Shown here: positions 29,301 through 41,300 of the stretch, piece by piece
Numbering within the stretch: the first letter of the stretch is position 1
Layout: every line of letters starts with the position of its first letter
NCBI GenBank assembly: GCA_032622095.1
Contig: CP136066.1
Span: 153,969,152-154,033,151, forward strand
DNA: 64,000 bases
Origin: Siphonodentalium dalli
Taxonomy: Eukaryota; Mollusca; Scaphopoda; Gadilida; Siphonodentaliidae
Reading direction: 5' to 3'
Program-made: the position numbers and the translations under genes
The notes under the pieces: model-generated
The model's database searches: none
The model's input: the letters and a program-made list of their open reading frames with translations, nothing else
Told to the model about the DNA's origin: nothing

Positions 29301-32300
29301 TACAGATATAATGATGTCTTTATTCTTGCTTCATATATTGCCAACCACCTGTTACTAATTTTGACTAATATCAGAATCTAAAATCTTAGGGCTCACCTGT
29401 TTAACTTATATCACACCCAAATGGAAAATCCAGATTCAGTAGCAATGCATATAAAACTAGAATGCACTCATTGGAGGTGCCTATACTTGTGCCCAGTTTG
29501 TCATGTCTGTGGAGTCTTGCCAACAAAAGTTTGAACCATGAGTGCTGGGCTCTCTTATGAAAGATGCATAGTGAATATGCATATCAAATTTCAGAACATG
29601 CTGACATATTTGTGTGGACGGACAGAGAGCACTTATTATTTTTAGTTGGTCTCTTGCACTAATGGTGATCTTAATAATGTTGTCCATGTTGTTATACCCC
29701 ACTTTCGAAGAAAATGGGGGGTATACTGGATTGACTGCGTCTGTCCGTCACACTCTCTCCATCCGTGTGTCCGCGTCTGTCCGTCACACTTTCTCCCTCC
29801 GTGTGTCCGTCCGTCCGTCAGTCCGACCTCATAACTCGAACAACTATGAACCGATTTCAATAATTTATTGTATGCAATCTCCTTAGGACCGCCTCTCGCA
29901 TGACGCCTTACTTTTCGACTTATTTTGACTTAGAATATTCTGTCCGACTTAATAACTTAAAAAATATGAACCGATTTCAATAATTTTTGGTATACATGCT
30001 TCTCACAACACCCTCTCTACATGATGTGGCTCAGACTGTTTTTCCTAACATTACACTTCATTTTCGACTTATTTTGACTTAGACAATTTTGGGATTTTTT
30101 TTTTGTGGATGCTTTTTTCCCTGGAGTTGTGTGCCTTCTTAGCAGAAGTTTGGTTTGACTGACGAAACACTCGACAAAAGCCATCTTAGATGTTAAGGTT
30201 GAGTTTCATTTTCTACCATTTTTTGGGTTTCTGCAATCATTCGAACAAATATGAACCAATTTGAATATTTTTTTCTGTACAAGCTTCTTGCGACACCATA
30301 TCGATATTATTAATCCAAATTTTCTTTAAAGTTAAAAATATTTTTTGTTGGGTTTACGGATAATGCGGGTTGAATTTGCGACGGTGGGGGTATGCTAGCA
30401 CGCGAGTGCACATCTCTTGTTTCACATATTTATAGAAACTTGCTCACCCAGGCCTGGCAATATGGTGCGAGCGATTTTATCGCTCGCGCGTCGCCCGCGC
30501 AATATAAATTTGGCGTGGGCGATATATCGCTTGCGCAACATTCACTACCCAACATACTTTTGCAGTTGTAATTTTGATGAGTTATCCGTTTGAAAACATT
30601 TAAGGCAACGCGACATTGCATCTTTGCTACCCACAAATCATACCTTTGATGAGCGCTGTTGACAGCGATGGGTGGGGCTACGAAGGAATCCGCCAATCGC
30701 GCAACAGTGCTCGCTGACATGTAAACAAATGAGGTGAATGAAGTGACGAAAACAAAGAATAAATATCGCGATATCGTGCTATTAATTACATGTAATGAGT
30801 GATTTATACATAGCACGGATGGGTTATGAGATGATACAAACATAGAAGTGATTTAATTTATGATATGTACGGAATAATGTATGTTTTGACGCGATAGAAG
30901 TGGACGAAATTTCACAAATGTACGGAAGCCGCGAATGTACCGATGGATTATATAGATAAAAGTATGGAACAAATAAATGCATGATATAATGATTGATTCT
31001 GGTTAGGTAACTTGGGTCACTCAGGTATAAAGGAACAAACACAAACATATCATGTACATGTATGTACAATATATGCATGGCATAACGATTGATTCTGGTT
31101 AACTTATACAATAATATCTTACCATGATGTCACCTCATACATGTATTATACAGTATAACAGCATGTAATATATGATATAAATATATTATAATGATTGATT
31201 GATTCTGGTTAACCATTAGGTCACTTGGATCAGGCATAAAGGAACAAACACAACAATACCATATATGCAAGACATGGTATAACATTTATAAAAGTACTTT
31301 ATTAAACATTAATAAGTTATACAACATTCATTGATAATTTCACAATTAATATATGATTATAAATTAATTAAATTTAAATATTATCACTTACCACATAATA
31401 AGTTATATGCAATATGGCATATGTCAGTTTACTTGTATTTCATATGTTACAACATAAATACCCCATAAAACAGAAATATTTTACCCCCTGCAAAGTATTT
31501 TGGCGAGGGCGAATTTTAGCCCCTGCAGATTTTTCATAAGGCCAGCACTGCTCACCATATTCAGCATATTGGTGCGAATTGGCTAGCCTTTGATACAGGA
31601 ACATTTCCAGGAATTTTTTGGGGACCACGTGAATGTTTTCGTAGGTCACTATCGTACTTGGTTGGAGGGCACATTTCTGTTACTATCCACCTTCTCTTAT
31701 GGCCAGAATGTCGATCAAATTGCTAGTAATTTGGCCAAAAAAAGTCAGCTAAGATGCAGCGGTTACATGCAAGGACTTGGTGCTTAAAGGTTAAGCCATT
31801 GGAAACTGAGATTAAGACAACGATTGAGATCCAAACTAATATATCAATAATTGTTAGTTAGTTTTGTAAGATATAATATATCAGACTTATGGAGGTACAG
31901 ACTTAGTATGAGTTTTCATTCAAATGTGCTTGCTTTAGTGAGCTTGAACAATTTCTCATTTCTTTTCGAAACGGTCATCTATTAATCGGAGATACCCTCA
32001 ACTCTGATCAAGCTTTCTGAACATGGGTTTGAATATTGACTCAGAATGACACAACAGCACAATGCACTTCCTCTGAAATTCTATCTGTGACCATACGATT
32101 GTCATTTGTAGGGACTGAAAAACCGAACTTTCCTAGTCTGAGAGAAGCCCTGATGAAAAATAGACCAGAGTTTGCTGAATCATCCGTGCAAAGAAAAACA
32201 GAAGCCAAGCAGAAGTCTGCTGATGCTGCTGCAAAGAGTATGTCAGCCCTGTCGAAAACACTGGCTTCCTGGAAGAAAAGTCGCATCTCCAAAGCTGCAG

Positions 32301-35300
32301 GTGAGTGAACTGAAGGTAGTGTTTGTGCGGCCCCAGAAAATCATTGGGCCCAAATTGTATCTATTCCAGTAGATTTAGCCAATTTCAGGGGCAGAACCCA
32401 AAAGAAATTGTTATTGATTGCAATTTTTGTGTCATTCAATGCGACGTATATCACACTGCTTATTATACTGTTAAGAAACACTCATCTCTTCAATTGATTA
32501 GCACCCCACCTCACCAGATCAAAGAGATGGTACTTCATACATTTTATGTAAAACTAATTTTCATGCTGCTACCAAACCTGTTTCTTAGTAGACAATTTTG
32601 TTCAAATTACTTCAGTCGGCACTTTACAAATGGAATTTGCTACCACGCAATGCACAATATTAGTTTTCAGTTTCTTGTTGTTTGAATATATCTTACCAAT
32701 AATACCACCAGGCCTAGATTTAGTGTGTCTGACATTTGCAGAATGAGGTCCCCCAGATGGTGAATTTAGTGATGCTATCCCACATAGCAGGCTGGAATCA
32801 CCAAATTCACCCTCTGATGACCTCATTCTGCTTATGCCTCATCTTCTGGGAAGTATCTAGTCTCAAATTAACATTGTTTTTAGTTACTTTTTCATGCATA
32901 ATCAAGGTGACTAAATTAATTGGTAAACATCGCCAACATTAGCTGGGGAAAATTCAATCTGATCCTAGGTCTCCGATAGCAGTTGAGGCCTAAGCAGAAT
33001 GTTCCCAGAGGGAGAATATGGTGATTCTAGCCTGCAGTTCTGGGGAACTCATTCTGCAAATGAGACACACTATTTGCAGGCTTGATGCTTGTGAACATGC
33101 TTGATTCTTTATTCCAGGAATTGGGCACTCCAAGAAAGGAGTTTCACCTAAGAGAATTACAAAGACAGCAGCAGATAAGAAAACAGATTGGAAGACAATG
33201 ATTCAACGAACAGAAAAGTGATCATCCATTTTGCAATGTTTGACCCTTCCATGACTGGTGCTTCCTGAAATTTTGTGCCAATGCATTCTATTATATATGC
33301 GAGTCTACCATAGGGAGCTTCGCATATATAAGAGAATGCATTGGCCTAACAATATTTACCTTGACCTTTTAAGCCAGTGCATTCTCTTATATTTGCTAGG
33401 CTCCCTATGGGAGACTCACATATATAAGGGAATGCACTGGCACAGGATCTTAATGCTGCACCAGCGCAGCTTCCATCATGAAAGGGTTAAATGTTATCAA
33501 TCAAGTAGACAGTTCATAGCATATATCTCTTATCAAACATAATTTGTTTCTCAAGAAATTGTTTTTTGGGAAAGAATGAGGAAGGTTGATATTTGTATTT
33601 ATTACAAAATCACAAAACGACCTGTGCTCTCAAATGTTCTTAAATGGCATGTACCATCATATTAAGTAAAACTTTTTTCGATACATCATTTGAAATAAGT
33701 GATGAGGGTGGTGTCACATAACCTATGAATTTTCATGTTAATGTCTTGTTTTTTGCATTTACTTATGAATTCCTCACACATGTTTTTTCCTGCTGTTTGT
33801 ATTAACTATTATGATGTGTTAAACCCCCATGGCGATTTGCACTCCAAATTATTTTCCCAGCATCGAGATATGTTGATAAATACCTGAAATACCTTCTACG
33901 AACACTGTATGTCCCAGAAATACCCATCTACAGGTGCAAATTTTACACGACCGCTAATTAAAAAAATTCAACATACAAAGGGAGCGATATCTAAATTTAT
34001 ATAAAAAAAAGTATCAAAACATATATTTTCACCGCTATGTCGACATATTTGTTCCGAAATTGGAACGAGCCATATCTGTTTAAGCCCGTTTGATAAGTCA
34101 GCAAAGCACATGAGACCATCAACTGATTTACCGTTGAGTGAGAGGAGGTACTCATACGTAAACACTGTAGTCCAGGAGATATTGGTAGACCTCTGCACCC
34201 CCCCCCCCCAGGACTTAACTTCACCCCACTAATTTTCTTCCTTAAGGTCTCCTCTAATTTTTTTCACTTGTTAACAAGAAAAAAAAGTGGCAGCAGAGAC
34301 TCCAGACAAGATGGCGTCCATCATGGCGGCATTTTTTGTATATGCACCAGGTCTCTTTGATCGCCGTTATTGTAAAGATGATGTCACATGCGGTCTTGTT
34401 TTCCGTTCGATTCGTTATGGTAATATACAACCCTTACAAATTAGCCAAAAATCCAATATGGCGGCCAAGATGGCCGCCGAAATGTGAAAAATTGCTATTT
34501 TTCGGACATTTCACCACCTTTCGTTTGTCTCTGTGGGAAAATGTTGGCACCTTGACGCGATTTTATACATTTATCGTCTAGAAGAGTCATTGGCGAACAC
34601 ACGGGGACCATAATATACATTTCTTGACGGATATTTTTGTCCCTATCACGTTTTCCCAAATGCCGGTATAATCCGGTCAAAGCCAAAACGACGCTAATAA
34701 CGCAATGTCTGTTTCGAATCAATGAGTATTATTGCTATTATTACTCCAGCCATGATTATATATGTGCAGGAGATACTCGGGCTAGGATTCCTCTTATACC
34801 TGAGTTGAGGAATATTCACCCAAATCCAAGATGGCGGCCAAAATGGCCACCAGAAATAGAAATATCACCGAAAATCGCTGATTTTAACATCAGTGAGAGT
34901 TATTGTCACGACAACTCCACACCTGCTTACTATTGTGAGTTGGGAACACTTAGTCGAATAACAAATAAAAGTCCCCCAAATCCAAAATGGCCGACAAATT
35001 TTGACAAATCATTGGGCATTATTGCCGAGAAAACTCCACACATGCTGACAGTTAAGTTGTAAATACTGAGGTGAAGTAATTACCTTGCATCTGATGAAGG
35101 AAATTGTTTTCCAAATCGAAGATGGCGGCCAAAATGGCGTCCGAACTTTGAAAACAAGCTTACATTCCTTTACTTTCTTACTATGGGCGTTATTGTTACG
35201 TGAATTCTACCCATATGGAACATTGATATGAAGTATTCATATGGAACATTGATATGAAGTATTCATTTGAGTTTGGCCAACTCTCACAATCAAGATGACT

Positions 35301-38300
35301 GCCAAACTGGCGGCCAGAAATTGAAAAGAAGTCGAAATTGTCACATACTAATTTCAACTTTTTGTCATAATATCAATATGTATGCATTGGACGAAACGGT
35401 ACATAAGCCATCTATTCGTTCCAACATAGGTCGTCGCCTTCTGGAAGGATGAAAACCCACAATAATCGCGATGTGGTATTTAGAAATCCATTCTCCACTA
35501 AGCGCCCATAATGGCCGTAACCGTATATGGGTGCGCCGAATAGTCATATTATGACTTCCAAGAATCAAAACAACAGTACCTGAGCTTATTCTGATTTGCC
35601 ACATTCAGCATCATCTGGATCAGCATCCGTTTCGTCACATTAATCTATCTCGCTCACTCCAACACAGTATTCCACACTTCTTGGTAGAAGGGTCCCACTA
35701 ATCGGAATGTTTCAAACAATACATATGCCAGTGTCAAGCTCACGTGTTTGTCTCGAAAGCTGGGAATTCTTATCCTTATTCTTGGCGAGCTTCATTCGTG
35801 GTAGCTTATGGTATAATTCAGATGCTACATATGGGATCTGAGCGTCATCTTGCGTGATAAACTACAAAGGTATGCGGTCGATGCGTATACTAGCTTTCAG
35901 AAGGATCTCTCTATCTGCGTATTTTTCAGATTTGGTTATCTAAGGCCAAAGCGAAAAATAGGCATGTTTCCACTCCCCCGCCCGCCCCACCTCAAAACCC
36001 CCGGACGAAACTCACTTTATTTATTTTCCAAATCCCGAAAAATCAAATACGATGTATTTACTATTTCCACGTGAATTAATACTACACTATTTATATTGTT
36101 ATATATAGACCTCTCACATAAACAAGCATACTAAAATTGTCTCCTTATTTGGTTATTAAATCGACCCACTGACAATAAAATTCCGTGTTGTGACCAATAT
36201 AGCAACAGATTGTAAACAAAAACAAACGCGCACGTGGTTTTCAGACACACTGTAAAATGAAGCTCCATGGCGGCATTAGGGTGATGAGTTTATGACCGCA
36301 TTATTAATGTACGTCAACTAACGACATGCCCAAATATACTGGAAAAATAATGCTACACAATATTTACGCGAACGCAATCGCAAAGAATACATCTGTCCCA
36401 AAACTTCCAACGGTGTCTGAAAAGAACGGACTGTAACAACCGGATGATATAGGCCTACGGTAATTTACCGAACGGAAGCCGGAGTGTATATTTACCGGAA
36501 GATCTAAAAATGAAGAAATAGATAAACTGTTCTTTACAATTTGCACATGTAGATTAAATACAAGGCACTGAAATTCAGTACATACATTGTTTGCCTTCAC
36601 AATAAGTTCATAAATGACATAATTATTAGAAAGATAGCACAAATTATATGATATTTGAATTTCCCTGCGAAAAAATAAAGTGAAAAAAAAAAGAAAAGTG
36701 AAAAGCCACCCCTCACAGGAAGTGTTGAATACTTTGTCGGTGTGAGCGACCTAGATTTATCAGGCAAAGAAATGGAAACTGGTCCAGAAAAGTGAAAAGC
36801 CACCCCGGGGGGCCCCTGTTTTTGTTTATGGATGGGAGTGGAAACACACCTATTTTTCGCTTTGGCCTAATGTGGATACCAAACTGTACATCTGGTGATC
36901 TTCCCATCCAGCCACTTCTCAATATATGGTTCACCAATTCACATATTCACGTACTGACGTAGCCGGACAACTTCTGTATATGGCTTCGAATGTTGAAAGC
37001 CTAACATTTGACGGATGCCTTTCTGCTAAGGCGTAGAAGACCATAATGCATAATATACCCACACTTCTTGACCATGATCATAAGAACAGTCCTGGTGGCG
37101 TCCATCAATCGTCTCACCGTACAGATCCAAGCAGATAATAACAATACATGCGGTGCTAGTTTGTGGGCATGTGTCATGATAGTGGAAATGAAATTGGACC
37201 ATGACTGCACCGCCCCTTCTTTGGGTATGTTTTAGATTCAGACATGATCTCATGTGGCTTTGCTTTCCTTGTATGCTAAGATTGTATCTTTCAATCCGCT
37301 TGGAAGCCGTTCTTAATCAACGAACCAGACGTGTACCATTGGCTACTACTATATAAGTCCCACCAGACTGGGATGGATGTAGTCTTCAGGATGATGCATT
37401 TGATAGTTACCGATAATATGTCATACTCACGCTGGTTGGTGGTCGGTATGGTTCAAGAAAGTACAATGCCATCAACACAAGGGTGAAATGTTCAACGCGA
37501 AGAACGTCTAGAGGAATGTTACTTTGATGAGATCTTGCATTCAGTTTAACCTACGTTGGGTACACCAAGTGATTTATTGGTAACATCACCATTCAAAACC
37601 ATTGTCCTACATGAGACATCTTAACTACTATATTCTAAAGTTATATAATATAAAGCTATATGATCATAAAGGTCACGTTCACCAACGTCCACATCCATTG
37701 CCATCGAGACTATAAATTGTTCTTTAAACACACAGTGAAATAAATGCACCACAGTTCCTGACATTTTCTTGAATAATACCGTCCACATACTGACACTAAC
37801 CCTGAGAGATCATAACAGCAATGCATACCTTCATTCCATAAAGACATTATCCTTTAGCCCATCCGACTGGCTAGGATAGTATTATCCAGACAAAATTATA
37901 CGTCTGGTCATGTTGATTCAGAACGGCCTTGAAACGGATGTGGAAATACAATCTTACCACACCAAAAATACCAACACGCATGACATTCTATATTGAAACA
38001 TGCACCTGGTGTAGGGTTGTATACCGTGTCCCATTTCATTCCCACTGTCATGGCGCATGTCCACAAACTAGCACCGCGAGTATTGTTCTCTGCTGGGAGC
38101 TATTCGACGAGACGACTGCGGGACGTCACACAGTTTGCTTATGATCATGATCAAGAAGTGTGGGTAGTCGGTACATTATGGTCTTCTCCTTAGCAGATAG
38201 GCATCTGTCCAAGGGAATGAGACAGCTAGCTACCTCCGAAACACTGCCGAAGTTGTCCACGTATGCCAATACGTTCGCTAAGTTTGTGAGTTGAACCTTC

Positions 38301-41300
38301 TATTGAGAAGTGACTAGTTAACTGGGAAGTTCGCCATGTATACATGTCATTATCCCCACGGGGTATGAGAAAGACATACATAGAGATGACCTTCTGTAAG
38401 CTTGTATACTTATCGACCATATGCCTTTCTAGTTCAAGATGACGAACAAATCCCATATTTAGCAAGCATCTAAAATCTTAAGCCAGACACCGGGAAATTA
38501 ATTGTTTGAAACGTTATGATTAAAGGGACCCTTCTCACAGGAAGTGTTGAATACTTTGTCGGTGTGAGCGACCTAGATTTATCAGGCAAAGAAATGGAAA
38601 CTGGTCCAGATCATTAAGGACGTGGCAAATCAGAATCTTTTACCAGGCAATTGTTCTAATGTGGCTATTCGACGCACCTACGGTTACGGCCATTATCGGC
38701 GCGAAGTGTCAAATGGATTTCGAAATGACACATCGCTATATTAAGTGTGGGTTTTCGTACTTCCAGAAGGACCCGATCAATGTTATGCGTTTTGATACGT
38801 TTTAAGTTGAACTAATATATGGTTTGTGTATAGTTTCGTCCATACATATCGATACTATGACAAAAAGTTGAAATTTGTATGTGAATATATCGATTTCTTT
38901 TCAATTTCTGGCCTCCAGTTTACCTGCCATCTTGACCTTGAGTATCAATTGACAAACTCAAATGAATACTTCATACCAATATTCCATATCAACATGTGAT
39001 GGTGGGTAGAATTCGCGAAACAGTAACGCCCATCGTAAGAAAGTAAAGGAATGTAGGCGTGTTTTCAAATATCGGTCGCCATTTTGGCCGCCATCTTAGA
39101 TTTTGAAAACCATTTCTTGCATGGGATGAAAGGTAATTACTTCACCTCAGTATTTACAACTCAACTGTCAGCATGTGTGGAGTTTTCTCGACAATAATGC
39201 CCAATGATGTGAACATGAGGGAATTTCGGTGATTTTTCAAAATTTGTCGGCCATTGTGGGCGCCATTTTGGATTTGGGGGACTTTTATTTGGATGCAATA
39301 TAAGGAAAGTTATTCAACTAAGTGTTCCCAACTCACAATAGTAAGCAGGTGTGGAGTTGTCGTGACAATAACTCTAACTGATGTTAAAATCAGCGATTTT
39401 CGGTGATTTTTCTATTTCTGGTGGCCATTTTGGCCGCCATCTTGGATTTGGGTGAATATTCCTCAATTCAGGTATAAGAGGAATCCTAGCCCGAGTATCT
39501 CCTGCACATATATAATCATGGCTGGAGTAATAATAGCAATAACACTCATTGATTCGAAACAGACATTGCGTTATTAGCGTCGTTTTGGCTTTGACCGGAT
39601 TATACCGGCATTTGGGAAAACGTGATATCGGACAAAAATATCCGTCAAGAAATGTATATTATGGTCCCCGTGTGTTCGCCAATGACTCTTCTAGACGATA
39701 AATGTATAACATCGCGTCAAGGTGCCAACATTTTCCCACAGAGACAAACGAAAGGTGGTGAAATGTCCGAAAAATAGCAATTTTTCACATTTCGGCGGCC
39801 ATCTTGGCCGCCATATTGGATTTTTGTGTCGGATTTTTGGCTAATTTGTAAGGGTTGTATATTACCATAACGAATCGAACGGAAAACAAGACCGCATGTG
39901 ACATCATCTTTACTATAACGGCGATCAAAGAGACCTGGTGCATATACAAAAAATGGCCACCATGATGGACGCCATCTTGTCTGGAGTCTCTGCGGCCACT
40001 TTTTGTTCTTGTTAACAAGTGAAAAAAATTAGAGGAGACTTAAGGAAGAAAATTAGTGGGGTGAAGTTAAGTCCTGGGGGGGGGGGGGGTGCAGAGGTCT
40101 ACCAATATCTCCTGGACTACTGCACTTGCCTTCCAATCCTCATCGTCAAATATTTGTCAGTTTTTATACGCCCTTTTGAAAAAAAGGCCGTATTATAGTA
40201 TTGGTCTGTCCGTCCGGGCGGGCGTCCGGGCGTCTGGGCGGGCGTCCGTCCGTTAACCTGTTGTCCGGATGATAACTTTAGTTAGAGTGAACCAAAATTA
40301 GTAAAATTTGGTATGTGGGTTTATTAGCCGAAAAGTAAGTTCAATTTCGAATTTGGGTTCCGCCCGCCAATTTTCACCGGAGTTATGCCCCTTATTTAAC
40401 GTTTTTTGACTTAGAAAATCCTTGAAATTTGTTGTCCGGATGATAACTTTAGTATAGTTTATCGGAATGAATCCAAATTTGGTATATTACTTTCTCCCAC
40501 CAAAACACAGGTCAAGTTCGAACTTGGGTTCTGGCAGAGTTATGCCCCTTTTTCGACTCAGAAAATTCAGTTTTTCTTATGTTTTTTGGTTTCCGGATGA
40601 TAACTCGATTTTGGAATGTTTATACGCAAAACCCGTATTTTTGTGGATTACATATATCGAAATACAGCTCAAGTCCGAATTTCGTTTTAATCCGATAATT
40701 TTTGCGAGAGTTATGGCCCCTTTTTTGACGTAATTTGACTTAGAAAATCCATGAAATTTGTTGTCCGGATGATAACTTTAGTTAGAGTGAACCGATTTCA
40801 ATCAAATTTGGTATGTGGGTTTATTAGGAGAAAAGACAGCTCAAGTTCGAATTTGGGTTCCGTCCGCCAATTTTCACCGGAGTTATGCCCCTTATTTGAC
40901 GTAATTTGACTTAGAAAATCCCTGAAATTTGTTGTCCGCATGATAACTTTACTAGAGCTTATCGGATTCAATGATAATTTGGTATATTACTTTCTCCCAC
41001 CAAAACACAGGTCAAGTTCAAATTTGAGTTCCGTCTGCCAATTTTTACCAGAGTTATATCCCTTTTTTACCAGTTTCCGCCGACCCAAGAGAGGGCGTAT
41101 ATTGCACGCCCAGCGTAGCTCTTGTTTAAACATGTGTTTTGACAAATAAATATGTTTAATCCTTTGATGACTGGAGCTTCCAGAAATTTACCTTGATCTT
41201 GTAAGCCAGTGCATTCTCTTATATATGACACAGGGTCTTTAATGCTGCACTAGCACAGCTCCCGTCATGAAAGGGTTAATCTAATATACCTTTGAAATTT

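Larger units (their letters stand above)
34168..40119. mobile_element. Giant fold-back (palindromic) element, 5,952 bp
   Basis: The ends are TAGTCCAGGAGATATTGG and its exact complement, with CTG directly outside on both sides (34165-34167, 40120-40122). Inverted similarity continues far past normal terminal repeats, through about 34620/39660 (GACGGATATTTTTGTCC), 35440/38745, 35690/38525 (AGAAGGGTCCC), 37060/38150 (CCACACTTCTTGA) and about 37285/37950 (TAAGATTGTAT), to a centre near 37,600. Once the 924-bp insert at 35944-36867 is removed, both arms are about 2.5 kb. The outer arms contain about five degenerate units of about 165 bp with an AAATCCAAGATGGCGGCC core. No transposase is recognisable. 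Confidence 0.88.

Noticed and set aside
29614-29886. Open frame through the Ser/Val-rich CGTCTGTCCGTC tract
   Set aside because: It is translation of a tandem repeat in a mobile element.
32323-32685. 120-codon open frame after CEP295 exon k
   Set aside because: It starts in the intron beyond a good gtgagt donor and shows no protein-like composition or homology.
37001-38193. Similar peptides on opposite strands (CPQTSTA core) inside the giant element, possible transposase remnants
   Set aside because: They are mirror images produced by the palindrome arms, are shorter than 80 residues and match no transposase family I know.
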